A stretch of 64,000 bases of DNA, taken from NCBI GenBank assembly GCA_016700335.1, contig CP065014.1:3013001-3077000 (forward strand), in the 5' to 3' direction. The notes below the pieces were generated by a model, which had not been told where the DNA came from, made no database searches, and saw nothing but the letters and a program-made list of their open reading frames with translations. Each line of letters begins with the position of its first letter. The stretch's first letter is position 1. A program made the translations under genes and the position numbers. The DNA is from Chlorobiota bacterium (lineage in GTDB: Bacteria > Bacteroidota > Ignavibacteria > OLB7). Shown here piece by piece: positions 26,009 through 35,462 of this stretch.

Positions 26009-27847
26009 ATGTCAAAACAGATTGAAGAATTAAGTCAGGTAGTTATTCGCTTTGCAGGAAACTCTGGAGACGGAATGCAATTAACAGGGGATCAATTTAC
26101 AAGTACTGCAGCTTTACTTGGAAACGATTTAGCAACATTACCAGATTACCCAGCAGAAATTAGAGCTCCTGCTGGAACAACCTATGGTGTCTCGGCTTTC
26201 CAAATGAGTTTTTCCTCTTTTGATATTCATACTCCTGGTGACGAAGCAGATGTACTTGTTGCTATGAATCCTGCAGGATTAATCACTAATCTTTGCAACT
26301 TAAAAAAAGGTGGAATTATAATAGCTAATCGTGATGCTTTCGATGTTAAAAATATCGCTTTAGCTGGATACCAAGAAAATCCTTTAGAAGATGGATCATT
26401 GTCTGGTTATGAAGTATATTCTCTTCCATTATCAAAAAATACAATAGCTTCTGTTGAAGGTCTTGGTTTATCTACAAAAGAGGGTGCTCGTTGTGTTAAT
26501 TTCTATACTTTAGGTTTGCTTTACTGGATGTATGACAGATCAATGGATCCAACATTAAAGCATCTTGAAGAAAAGTTTAAGAGCAAACCTCAATTTATTG
26601 AGCCAAATAAAAGGGCTATGATTGCTGGTTATAATATGGGTGAGACTTATGAAGCGTTTAACGTTAGATATTCAGTTAAACCTGCAAAATTAACACCTGG
26701 TAAATATAGGAATATAATGGGAAATGAAGCTACTGCATTAGGCATGATTGCAGCTTCTGTAAAAACTGGACTTCAAGGGTTTTTAGGAAGCTATCCAATT
26801 ACTCCAGCTTCAGATATTTTACATAACTTATCTAGGCACAAAAATTTCGGATTTATTACTTTTCAAGCTGAAGATGAAATTGCTGGAATATGTAGTGCTT
26901 TAGGAGCAGCATTTGGGGGAAGTTTAGCTTTTACAACAACATCTGGTCCTGGTATTGCTCTAAAATCTGAAGCAATTGGTCTTGCAGTTATGACTGAACT
27001 TCCATTGGTTATAATTAATGTGCAGAGGGGAGGTCCTTCAACTGGGTTGCCAACAAAAACTGAGCAAGCAGATTTATTACAAGCAATGTATGGAAGAAAT
27101 GGGGAATGTCCAGTTCCAGTTATTGCAGCTTCTACACCTGGGGATTGTTTTTATATGGCTATGGAGGCTGTTAGAATTGCAACTAAGTATATGACTCCAG
27201 TATTTCTGTTAACAGATGGTTACATCGCAAATGGTTCTGAACCTTGGATGATTCCAAAAACTGAAGATTTACTAGACATGAAAGTGTCATTTCATACTAA
27301 TTCTGAAACTTATAAACCATACGATCGTGATGAAAACTTGAAACGTCCTTGGGCTGTGCCAGGCTCTGCTGGTATGGAACATAGAATTGGTGGTTTAGAA
27401 AAAGCAAATATATCTGGTGATATTAACTATACTCCTGAAAATCATGAGTTTATGATAAAACTTCGTGATCAAAAAGTTGCTGGAATTGCAAATGATATTC
27501 CAGATTTGGAAATTATTGGTGATAAAGATGGTGGAGATTTGTTAATTTTAGGATGGGGATCAACTTATGGTTCAATTAGAACTGCTGTTGAACGCAAACG
27601 TGAACAAGGTTTTAATGTTTCTCAAGCTCACTTGAAATATCTAAATCCAATGCCTAAAAATACTTTAGAGGTTTTAAAGAAATTCAAACAAATTGTAATC
27701 CCAGAAATGAACTTAGGTCAATTACTTAAAATTATTAGAGCAGAATTTTTGATAGATGCTAAAGGATGGAACAAAGTTCAAGGTTTACCATTTACTGCTA
27801 AAGAAATTGAAGATAGAATAGTTTCTTTACTTGGAAATAAAAATTAA
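26009..27847 (+). CDS. korA: 2-oxoacid:ferredoxin oxidoreductase, alpha subunit (fused gamma-alpha)
   Basis: 612 residues. The N-terminal gamma domain (about 1-195) has IRFAGNSGDGMQLTGDQF, PDYPAEIRAPAGT and LVAMNPAGL. The alpha pyrimidine-binding domain follows, with GNEATALGMIAASVKTGLQGFLGSYPITPASDILH, FQAEDEIAGICSALGAAFGGSLAFTTTSGPG and VNVQRGGPSTGLPTKTEQADL-type sequence near residue 340. Together with the beta subunit it oxidatively decarboxylates a 2-oxoacid to acyl-CoA, reducing ferredoxin; the gamma-alpha fusion and sequence favour 2-oxoglutarate, though pyruvate is not excluded. The reaction can run in reverse in autotrophs. korB follows after 62 bases. Confidence 0.92.
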   Translation: MSKQIEELSQVVIRFAGNSGDGMQLTGDQFTSTAALLGNDLATLPDYPAEIRAPAGTTYGVSAFQMSFSSFDIHTPGDEADVLVAMNPAGLITNLCNLKKGGIIIANRDAFDVKNIALAGYQENPLEDGSLSGYEVYSLPLSKNTIASVEGLGLSTKEGARCVNFYTLGLLYWMYDRSMDPTLKHLEEKFKSKPQFIEPNKRAMIAGYNMGETYEAFNVRYSVKPAKLTPGKYRNIMGNEATALGMIAASVKTGLQGFLGSYPITPASDILHNLSRHKNFGFITFQAEDEIAGICSALGAAFGGSLAFTTTSGPGIALKSEAIGLAVMTELPLVIINVQRGGPSTGLPTKTEQADLLQAMYGRNGECPVPVIAASTPGDCFYMAMEAVRIATKYMTPVFLLTDGYIANGSEPWMIPKTEDLLDMKVSFHTNSETYKPYDRDENLKRPWAVPGSAGMEHRIGGLEKANISGDINYTPENHEFMIKLRDQKVAGIANDIPDLEIIGDKDGGDLLILGWGSTYGSIRTAVERKREQGFNVSQAHLKYLNPMPKNTLEVLKKFKQIVIPEMNLGQLLKIIRAEFLIDAKGWNKVQGLPFTAKEIEDRIVSLLGNKN

Positions 27848-27909
27848 TTATCTCTTACTTTTCAATTTAGTTTTAAAACTTAAAATTAATCAAATAATAA
27901 AATAAATAG

Positions 27910-28953
27910 ATGGAAAATCAAAATGGAACTAACTCATTAAATATTGAGATTCCAGTATATACTGCAAAAGATTTTGAAAGTGGTGCAGATGTACGTTGGT
28001 GCCCAGGTTGTGGTGATTATGCTATTCTTGCTATGGTTCAAAGAACTTTACCTGGTATTCAACGAAAGAAAGAGGATTATGCTTTTGTATCTGGTATCGG
28101 TTGCAGCAGCAGATTTCCTTATTATATGAGTAGTTATGGTTTTCATAGCATTCATGGTCGTGCTGCTGCTGTTGCTTCTGGGTTAAAAGTTACCAGACCA
28201 GAACTTTCAGTTTGGATAGTTACTGGCGATGGTGATGGTTTATCTATTGGTGGTAATCATACTCTTCATCTTATTCGTAGAAATATTGATTGTGTGTTAT
28301 TACTTTTCAATAATAGAATTTATGGTTTAACTAAAGGGCAATATTCCCCAACTTCAGAAGAAGGAAAGAAAACTAAATCAACACCTTTTGGTTCTGTTGA
28401 TCATCCTTTAAACCCACTTTTGTTTGCCCTTGGAACTGAAGGTACCTTTGTTGCCCGTACAATTGATCGTGATCCAAAACATCAACAAGCAATTTATAAA
28501 CGTGCTTATGATCATAAAGGAACTTCATTTGTAGAAATTTACCAAAACTGTAATATCTTTAATGATGGTGCTTTCTTTCAATATACTGAGAAAGATGTTA
28601 AAAGTGATAACGTTGTCAATATTGAGCATGGTAAACCACTTATTTTCGGAAAAGATAGTAATAAAGGTATAAAATTAGACGGCTTTATTCCACATGTTGT
28701 ATCTCTAACTGACGGGACACATTCTGTGAATGATCTTCTAATATATGATGAAACAAGTTTTGAATTAGCTTGTATTGTTGCTAGAATGGGGGATATGGAA
28801 GGATTTCCAACTCCAATAGGAGTGTTTCTTGCAAAAGAACGACTAACTTATGAAGTAGTTGCTCAAGATCAATTAACTGCTGCAAAAAATAAACTTGGTA
28901 ATGGAGATCTTGAAAAACTTCTCAATTTTGGTGAGACTTGGGTTGTATCTTAA
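27910..28953 (+). CDS. korB: 2-oxoacid:ferredoxin oxidoreductase, beta subunit
   Basis: 347 residues. The TPP-binding subunit motif RWCPGCGDYAILA near residues 29-41 supplies Cys ligands for a 4Fe-4S cluster. GIGCSSRFPYYM, HSIHGRAAAVASGLK and the TPP/Mg motif GDGDGLSIGGNH follow, then LLLFNNRIYGLTKGQYSPTS. It pairs with korA as a two-gene complex, with no separate delta (ferredoxin) subunit in the window, so free ferredoxin is the likely acceptor. A terminator at 28977-29012 ends the operon. Confidence 0.93.
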   Translation: MENQNGTNSLNIEIPVYTAKDFESGADVRWCPGCGDYAILAMVQRTLPGIQRKKEDYAFVSGIGCSSRFPYYMSSYGFHSIHGRAAAVASGLKVTRPELSVWIVTGDGDGLSIGGNHTLHLIRRNIDCVLLLFNNRIYGLTKGQYSPTSEEGKKTKSTPFGSVDHPLNPLLFALGTEGTFVARTIDRDPKHQQAIYKRAYDHKGTSFVEIYQNCNIFNDGAFFQYTEKDVKSDNVVNIEHGKPLIFGKDSNKGIKLDGFIPHVVSLTDGTHSVNDLLIYDETSFELACIVARMGDMEGFPTPIGVFLAKERLTYEVVAQDQLTAAKNKLGNGDLEKLLNFGETWVVS

Positions 28954-28976
28954 AACTCAATTATAAATTTACGAAG

Positions 28977-29012
28977 GCTTGTTCAGATTAATTTATGGAC
29001 AAGCTTTTTTTT
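28977..29012 (+). terminator. Intrinsic terminator of korAB
   Basis: Stem GCTTGTTC (28977-28984) / GGACAAGC (28997-29004), with one G-U pair and a 12-base loop, followed by eight T. Confidence 0.85.
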
Positions 29013-29071
29013 ATCATAAAATATATTTTATGATATTCAAGTTATATAGTTATTATTTTTGGTTTGAATTA

Positions 29072-30175
29072 TTAAGATTCATATACTCTTCCTTTCCATA
29101 TAACACCTTTTTGAGTTAATAGAAATGGAACAACCAATGCTTGAAATAAAAAATAAAATTCAAATAATAAAAAGTATCTTAATTGATGTAATAACTTTAA
29201 TCTTCCTAAAGTTGGAATCATAACAGCTAAATCACAAATAAACTTAACTGACCAAACCATTACCCAATCCGAAACACTTAAAAAGGGTGATATTGTAAAT
29301 GATATCATCATCATAAATGCAATAAATAGAACAATATAACCATGTGAGTCCATTTTGCTTCCTCCTCTACTCCATCTTTGCTTTTGTCTCATTACAGACA
29401 TTAAACTATTGCATGGCAATGTAGTAATACTTGCTTCTGTTAAGCATGGATAAATTCCATTATAGTTTTTCTTTCTCATTTCCTCAAATAGAGCAAAATC
29501 TTCAGTTACTGTAAATGGTATCCCTCTGTAACCCCCAACAGCATCATAACATTCTTTTTTAAATGAAAAATTGTTTCCAATTATACCCAATGGATAACCC
29601 AAAGCCATTCCTGAGGATGACATTGTTTGAAGATGTATCCAATCCAATTGCTGAACACATGAAAATATATTGCTTCCTTTGATAACTGTAAATCCCCCCA
29701 CAATATCAACTCCATCATTAAAATAACTTATAATACTACTCACCCATTCTTTATGTGCAGTACAATCTGCATCTGTAAGTAATATAATTTCGCCAGTTGC
29801 TGAATCAATACCTTGAGCAAGTGCTCTCGCTTTTCCTCTAACATCTGAATCTTCTAGATAAGTTGATATAATATGAATATTCTCATACTGTTTTTCATAC
29901 TTTTCCATTATTTGTAATGTTAGATCTTCAGATTCATCATTTACTAAAATAATTTCAATCTTATTATTAGGGTATGTTTGTAATATTAAAGATTTAATAC
30001 AAGATTCAATGTTTAGCTCTTCATTTCTTGAAGCAACTATAATAGAAACTTTTGGATTGGAAATTTTATTGGTAACTCTAGGAATAATTCTAGAAAGATA
30101 TGATCCATAATATAAAATAACATACTCAATTATGTAAAGAGATATTGAGATGATAAGTATTATTGTAAAAATCAT
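29072..30175 (-). CDS. Membrane glycosyltransferase family 2
   Basis: 367 residues. One N-terminal TM helix (IFTIILIISISLYIIEYVILY) precedes a GT2 domain: VSIIVASRNEELNIESCIKSLILQTYPNNKIEIILVND-type start, LLTDADCTAHKEWV (the DxD-like motif), GNNFSFKKECYDAVGGY, VTEDFALFEEMRKK with the catalytic TED, and QKQRWSRGG (the Q/R-x-x-R-W motif). Two to three C-terminal hydrophobic segments follow. This is the processive or lipid-linked GT2 topology, acting at the inner membrane. The polymer or lipid made is not deducible. It converges with korB. Confidence 0.88.
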   Translation of the reverse strand: MIFTIILIISISLYIIEYVILYYGSYLSRIIPRVTNKISNPKVSIIVASRNEELNIESCIKSLILQTYPNNKIEIILVNDESEDLTLQIMEKYEKQYENIHIISTYLEDSDVRGKARALAQGIDSATGEIILLTDADCTAHKEWVSSIISYFNDGVDIVGGFTVIKGSNIFSCVQQLDWIHLQTMSSSGMALGYPLGIIGNNFSFKKECYDAVGGYRGIPFTVTEDFALFEEMRKKNYNGIYPCLTEASITTLPCNSLMSVMRQKQRWSRGGSKMDSHGYIVLFIAFMMMISFTISPFLSVSDWVMVWSVKFICDLAVMIPTLGRLKLLHQLRYFLLFEFYFLFQALVVPFLLTQKGVIWKGRVYES

Positions 30176-30273
30176 AGTCGGTAAATTTAGATTCTAAAAT
30201 CATTAACTAGAATCTACAAATGAATCTAATAGTTACAGGAAAATCAGATTGTTTTATAGATTATCAAAATACT

Positions 30274-32337
30274 CTATATAGTATCTGGTACATTTTTATC
30301 TAGTTCATCTAACCATACATTTGCTACTGAATCACTAGGTGCTCTCCAATCTCCTCGTGGAGAAAGTGAACCACCAGAACCTACTTTCGGACCATTTGGC
30401 ATTGCACTTCTTTTGAATTGTGTTGAACCAAAAAATTTTGATAAAAAAACTTTAAGCCATTTTTTGATTGTTACTAAATCATATTCTTTTCTTAATACTT
30501 CAAAAATTCCATCATCCCAATTACCATTAACTTTATTATTCCATGCCACCCAACACATATATGCAACATTACTTGGTAAAATTCCATATCTAGTTATATA
30601 ATATATATTGAAATCTTGTAACTCATACGGACCAACAACTAATTCGGTGCTTTGAACAACTCCCTTTGAAGAAGGAATTAATTCAGGAGTTATTTCACTT
30701 TCTAATATCGATGTTAAAACTTCATCTGTTTGTTTATCAAATTGATTGGATAAAATTGACCACCTTATAAGATATTTAATTAATGTTTTTGGTACAGATG
30801 AATTAACATTATAATGAGACATCTGATCCCCAACTCCGTAAGTGCACCACCCAAGAGCAATTTCAGATAAATCACCAGTACCTAAAACTAACGCATTATT
30901 TTTATTTGCTAATCTAAATAAATGAGAAGTTCTTTCTCCAGCTTGAACATTTTCAAATGTAATATCATATACTGGTTTACCATCTGAAAATGGATGAGAA
31001 ATGTCTTTTAACATTAACAAACATGAAGGTTTAATATCAATCTCTTCTGAACTAACTCCTAGAGCATTCATTAATTTCCAGGAATTATCTTTTGTTTTTT
31101 CTAATGTTGCAAAACCAGGCATTGTATATGCAAGAATATTTTTCCTTGGTAATCCAAGTATATCCATAGCTTTTACAGCAACTATTAAAGCCTGAGTCGA
31201 ATCTAATCCACCTGAAATTCCAATAACTATGTGGTTTATTTTTGATGACAATAATCTTTTAATTAGACCATGAATTTGAATATTATATGCTTCATAACAA
31301 TTAGCATCTCTTTTCAAATGGTTTTCTAGAACGAAAGGGAAGCGTTCAATTTTTCTTATCATTGGAACTTCTCCACTTGGAATTTCAAATTGAAAATTTA
31401 TTTTTCTAAATTTTGAAACTTCATTTTGATGAACCCTAATTGAATCAGTAAAACTACTAAGCCTTATTCTTTCCTGAACTAATTTTTCTATATGAACATC
31501 AGTTGTAATTATTTGTGATTCGAATGAAAACCTTTCACCTTCAACCAATAAAGTGTTGTTTTCACAAATCATTGCTTGTCCATCCCAAGCCATATCAGTT
31601 GTTGATTCTCCAATCCCAGTTGCAGCATACATATAAGCTGCAATGCACTTCCCAGACTGATTTAAGCTAAGACTTCTTCTATAATCTGCTTTTCCAATTG
31701 TTATATCGCTTGCAGATAAATTACAAATAACAGTTGCTCCTGCTAAAGCTGCAAAGCTACTTGGAGAAACTGGAACCCATAAATCTTCGCATATTTCTAC
31801 TGAAAATGAAAATAAATTCTTTTTATAAATATTGAAAGTATCCACTTCAAACACTAATTTATTTCCAAAAGGGATATTGTTTCCAAGAAAATTAACTTCC
31901 GTAAATGTAGCATCGTATGCACTTGCAAAATATCTTTTTTCATAGAATTCTCTGTAATTAGGAATATAACTTTTTGGTACAATCCCCATAATTTTTCCCT
32001 TATAAATAACTAGAGCACAATTAAATATCTTATCATCAAATTTTAAAGGTGATCCAATAACTAGAATTGTATTGATATTTTTGCTCTCAGAAACTATTAC
32101 AGAAATAGCGTTTTTTGCTGATTCTAATATAACTGATTGTAAGAATAAATCATCAAGAGTGTAAGCAGTTACACCTAATTCCGGGAACAATGCTAATGCA
32201 ACTTTCAAATTATTTGCTTCTTTGGCTAAAGCAAGTATTTGTGCGGTGTTAAATGTAATGTCCGCTACATTTACTTTAGGTACACAAACTGCTGTTCTTA
32301 CAAATCCATGAGAGTATATTGAGTTGAAAGTATTCAT
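30274..32337 (-). CDS. nadE: Glutamine-dependent NAD+ synthase
   Basis: 687 residues, the long two-domain form. The N-terminal glutaminase (nitrilase fold) has its triad visible at Glu53 (FPELGVTAYT), Lys122 (VPKSYIPNYREFYEKRYF) and Cys183 (EICEDLWVP). The C-terminal synthetase has the ATP P-loop GISGGLDSTQA (SGGLDS 375-380) and the NaAD-binding GTGDLSEIALGWCTYGVGDQMSHYNVN. It converts deamido-NAD to NAD with glutamine as nitrogen donor. A TATTTTTG on the minus strand at 32372-32379 is a candidate -7 element. secG is divergent. Confidence 0.95.
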   Translation of the reverse strand: MNTFNSIYSHGFVRTAVCVPKVNVADITFNTAQILALAKEANNLKVALALFPELGVTAYTLDDLFLQSVILESAKNAISVIVSESKNINTILVIGSPLKFDDKIFNCALVIYKGKIMGIVPKSYIPNYREFYEKRYFASAYDATFTEVNFLGNNIPFGNKLVFEVDTFNIYKKNLFSFSVEICEDLWVPVSPSSFAALAGATVICNLSASDITIGKADYRRSLSLNQSGKCIAAYMYAATGIGESTTDMAWDGQAMICENNTLLVEGERFSFESQIITTDVHIEKLVQERIRLSSFTDSIRVHQNEVSKFRKINFQFEIPSGEVPMIRKIERFPFVLENHLKRDANCYEAYNIQIHGLIKRLLSSKINHIVIGISGGLDSTQALIVAVKAMDILGLPRKNILAYTMPGFATLEKTKDNSWKLMNALGVSSEEIDIKPSCLLMLKDISHPFSDGKPVYDITFENVQAGERTSHLFRLANKNNALVLGTGDLSEIALGWCTYGVGDQMSHYNVNSSVPKTLIKYLIRWSILSNQFDKQTDEVLTSILESEITPELIPSSKGVVQSTELVVGPYELQDFNIYYITRYGILPSNVAYMCWVAWNNKVNGNWDDGIFEVLRKEYDLVTIKKWLKVFLSKFFGSTQFKRSAMPNGPKVGSGGSLSPRGDWRAPSDSVANVWLDELDKNVPDTI

Positions 32338-32547
32338 AATCTAATTATCAATTTTACAAATTAAGTGCTACCAAAAATACACAAACTATTCTTGATTTTA
32401 GTAATAGAACTTGAAATTATATAATATGAATTGCAATCTTCTAAATCAGATATTTCATATTATAAAATAATTTATTCTTGTTGTCTCAACTATGTTTTTT
32501 ATTTTTGCAGTTCGCAAAATTTCGCTATTTAAATTTTATAAAATCAT

Positions 32548-32997
32548 ATGTTAGCTGTTATATCAATTCTATGTGTAATCATTGCGGTTGCATTAATAAT
32601 TATGGTACTTCTTCAACCAAGTAAAAGTGGATCTGTTGGTGGTGCTTTTGGTTCATTGAATTCTTCTTTAGGATCAACTTTCGGTTCTCGTAGAACTTTA
32701 GATTTTTTATCTAAAGGAACTACTTATGGAGCTATTTTATTAGGTTCATTATGTTTATTGTCAAATATTTTCTTTATTCCACATAAAGGTGCTGCTGGCG
32801 CTGCAAACCCAATCACAACAGGTGCTACTGTACCTGCTGGTTCTGTTTCTGCACCACCAAAACCAAAACTACCTTCTGCCAATTCAACTGCTCCAGCTGC
32901 TGCAAAAGAAACTGCTCCAACAACCAGTGACGGTAAAAATACTAAACAAGTTAATACAAAAGCTACTGAAACTAAGTCTCCAGAAACCAAAAAATAA
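32548..32997 (+). CDS. secG: Preprotein translocase subunit SecG
   Basis: 149 residues. Two TM helices (MLAVISILCVIIAVALIIMVLLQP and TYGAILLGSLCLLSNIFF) flank the conserved cytoplasmic loop (PSKSGSVGGAFGS...FGSRRTLDFLSKGT). SecG assists SecYEG-driven export. The C-terminal 60 residues form an Ala/Pro/Thr/Lys-rich tail beyond the usual 75-100 residue core; such tails are common in Bacteroidota SecG. Stop at 32997, with a shared terminator just downstream. TATTTTTG at 32510-32517 is a candidate -7 element. Confidence 0.9.
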   Translation: MLAVISILCVIIAVALIIMVLLQPSKSGSVGGAFGSLNSSLGSTFGSRRTLDFLSKGTTYGAILLGSLCLLSNIFFIPHKGAAGAANPITTGATVPAGSVSAPPKPKLPSANSTAPAAAKETAPTTSDGKNTKQVNTKATETKSPETKK

Positions 32998-33038
32998 ATT
33001 TAATTCCTTTATTAATTTAATTTTTTCAGATTATATAA

Positions 33039-33077
33039 AAATTCTTCAATGACATTTCGTTGAAGAATTTTTTTTAT
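33039..33077. terminator. Bidirectional terminator between secG and btuB
   Basis: Perfect stem AAATTCTTCAA (33039-33049) / TTGAAGAATTT (33060-33070) with a ten-base loop. The stem is flanked by T on the right and A on the left, so it can end transcription of both converging genes. Confidence 0.85.
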
Positions 33078-33087
33078 ACAAAAATGC

Positions 33088-35157
33088 TTACCAATAATTA
33101 TCCAAACTAACTTTGAAACTTCTACTTGGCATTGGATAATTCTTAACTACAAAATATTGACTATCAAAAATATTTGAACATTCTAATTTAATATCACAGT
33201 TAATTCCAAATAATTTTAAATTATACCTCACATTAGAACCAAATAAAAAGAATCTATCTAAAGAATATTCTGGTAAATTTATCGGTAGAAAATAACTGTG
33301 ACTTTGATAATTTGATATAAATGAAATTGTTAAATCATTTATTTTGGTTGTTAAAGTTCCTGAAAATATCTCATTTGGAGAATATATAATTTGATTATTA
33401 TAAGTTATTGCTCCATCAGTTTTGTCCAAACTTCTCATTAATGTATAAGAAACTTGAGCAAGTAATTTACTATCAAACAAACTTAAGTGAGAAGTAAATT
33501 CAAATCCTTGATTTAATACTTTTGTTATATTTTGTGCACTCCAAGCAATTGCACTTTTTGGTATAGAAACAATTTGGTTATTTGTATTTATATTGAATAA
33601 ATTAATCTCTGAGTAGAATGTACTATCATATTCAATACTTGTTCCTACATCAATACTCAAAGATTTTTCTGGTAACAAGTTTCTATTTCCATAATTCAAA
33701 TAATATTGCTCACTAAAACTTGGGGCTCTGAAAGCTGTAGCTAATCTTACTTTAAATTTAATTCCAAAATTAAATGGTGTAATCAATAATCCGACTGAAG
33801 GATTAATTGTTGGTGGGAAATCGGAGAATAAATCATATCTCATCCCAAAGTCCAAATATGTATTAATTTTGTGAAAATTAATATCACTTGATATTGACAA
33901 ACCCAAATTATTTCTTTTAATTCTCCCTTCAAAATCATTTAGATAATTCACACCTTGTATTGAAGAATAGTTATTTTCAAATGTCCACTCAATAACCTTT
34001 TCCTCATCAATTACAATTAAAGATTTAGCTCCTATACTTAATTCATTTCTATAAGTTGTTATACCATTCAAATTTATTTTTAATTCTGGATCTTTGTAAT
34101 CTAATTTATTTATTTTTAAACTTGAGTATAAATTGGTGTTTGTTCCAAATAAGTTTTTATTGGTTGCACTAAATGTAAAGAATATATCATGCTCATTTAA
34201 TTTTGCTTCTGACTGCTCCCTATTTCCCTGTACAACTGCTCCTGGTACTCCTTTATTTTTAATGAAACCATAAATTGAAGATTTAAAATTCCAGGATTCA
34301 TTTATATTATTCCATATAATACTTCCAAAAATATTTTCATATTGTGAGTTTTCTCTTTTAAATTCTATTGTTTTCCCAAATTCATTAAACGTAAACGGGT
34401 AATCACCTTTTGAGTATCTATAACCTCCAATCGTTTGAATGTTATTTTTTTTATTTAATTTTATAGATATATTTGTAGATAATGATTTTTCTCCAAAAGA
34501 ACCTGCTTCAATTTTATTTAAAATACTAATTGATTTTTCTAGTTTCGATAATGTTAATATGTTCACTACTCCCCCAATTGAATTTGAACCATATTTACTT
34601 GCCGATGCACCCTTATAAATTTCAATCCTTTCGATTGAAAATATTGGTAAGTTTGATAAATCAAAGGCATCGTTACTTGAAGATGTATATTTTATCCCAT
34701 CTAAAAGAATTACGTTCTGTTGTGATAATGAACCTCTTATTGATAAAGTCTGAAGTGAACCAGCACCACCATAATCTCTTATTGAAACGCCTGAGGATAA
34801 TTTCAATACATCTCCTAAAGTGTTTGAATTTGTATTATTTATGTTTGATTTTGTTATAACATAATTTGATTGCGAATTAATTATATTGTTTGAATTAAAT
34901 CCATTACCAATTATAGTTACTTCCTTTGATTTCACAATTTTAATTGAGTCATTACTTAATGAATCCTTTATAGATCCATTTAACTTATAATTATCAATTG
35001 AATCTATTATTTTATAACTTGATGTATCTTTTTTTGTATTAACCTGAGATTGTAATAAATTAGAATAAAAAATAAATATTGTAATTATATAAAAAAGGTC
35101 AGGCAGAACTGCTTGACCTTTGAAAATTAGAATATTTACTTTTCTTATTAAATTCAT
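33088..35157 (-). CDS. btuB: TonB-dependent outer-membrane receptor, BtuB-like
   Basis: 689 residues. The hydrophobic N-terminus (about 21-42) ends at QSQ, probably the signal cleavage region. The plug domain follows with SNTLGDVLKLSSGVSIRDYGG, LSIRGSLSQQNVILLDGIKY, IERIEIYKGASASKYGSNSIGGVVNI, then a 22-strand-type barrel with typical aromatic strands and a C-terminal FKVSLDNYW. A cobalamin riboswitch heads the transcript and the three preceding genes are B12-operon types, so the substrate is inferred to be cobalamin or a corrinoid. Its ATG overlaps the stop of the Cys-rich gene. No BtuFCD transporter is encoded nearby. Confidence 0.82.
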   Translation of the reverse strand: MNLIRKVNILIFKGQAVLPDLFYIITIFIFYSNLLQSQVNTKKDTSSYKIIDSIDNYKLNGSIKDSLSNDSIKIVKSKEVTIIGNGFNSNNIINSQSNYVITKSNINNTNSNTLGDVLKLSSGVSIRDYGGAGSLQTLSIRGSLSQQNVILLDGIKYTSSSNDAFDLSNLPIFSIERIEIYKGASASKYGSNSIGGVVNILTLSKLEKSISILNKIEAGSFGEKSLSTNISIKLNKKNNIQTIGGYRYSKGDYPFTFNEFGKTIEFKRENSQYENIFGSIIWNNINESWNFKSSIYGFIKNKGVPGAVVQGNREQSEAKLNEHDIFFTFSATNKNLFGTNTNLYSSLKINKLDYKDPELKINLNGITTYRNELSIGAKSLIVIDEEKVIEWTFENNYSSIQGVNYLNDFEGRIKRNNLGLSISSDINFHKINTYLDFGMRYDLFSDFPPTINPSVGLLITPFNFGIKFKVRLATAFRAPSFSEQYYLNYGNRNLLPEKSLSIDVGTSIEYDSTFYSEINLFNINTNNQIVSIPKSAIAWSAQNITKVLNQGFEFTSHLSLFDSKLLAQVSYTLMRSLDKTDGAITYNNQIIYSPNEIFSGTLTTKINDLTISFISNYQSHSYFLPINLPEYSLDRFFLFGSNVRYNLKLFGINCDIKLECSNIFDSQYFVVKNYPMPSRSFKVSLDNYW

Positions 35158-35462
35158 TCTGATTCTGAATTAACACCAATATATGGGCAATGTCTACAAC
35201 CTGAGGAACAACAACTACCTCTTCTTAATAAATAAGTATCGGTAAATACATAATTTCCATTATCAATATAATAATCTTCATCTTTAATTAAGAGGCAAGA
35301 TTTGTCACTTATTTTTATCAAGCAATGTTCACACAAACAATCTGAATAAATTTTCTGAAGTGCTTTGAGTTGAATTTCATTCAATTCATAAACCCAACAG
35401 AAACAACTTTCATCTGCCGTACATTTAAAATTCGAACCACATTTCGGACAATTTTTTATCAT
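35154..35462 (-). CDS. CWC domain plus DUF5522 cysteine-rich protein
   Basis: 102 residues with two Cys-rich modules. The N-terminal half (KNCPKCGSNFKCTADESCFCW, then CLCEHCLIKI) is a Cys_rich_CWC domain. The C-terminal half (DEDYYIDNGNYVFTDTYLLRRG, CCSSGCRHCPY) is DUF5522. Both are small putative metal-binding modules of unknown function that are usually seen as separate or paired proteins in Bacteroidota. The gene overlaps the upstream gene by 38 bases and the btuB-like start by 4, so it is translated in step with them. Its role in B12 uptake is unknown; no signal peptide is present, so it is cytosolic. Confidence 0.85.
   Translation of the reverse strand: MIKNCPKCGSNFKCTADESCFCWVYELNEIQLKALQKIYSDCLCEHCLIKISDKSCLLIKDEDYYIDNGNYVFTDTYLLRRGSCCSSGCRHCPYIGVNSESE

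Noticed and set aside
32724..33052. Overlapping ORFs on both strands across the secG tail
   Set aside because: They are shadows of the Ala/Pro/Thr-rich SecG C-terminus.
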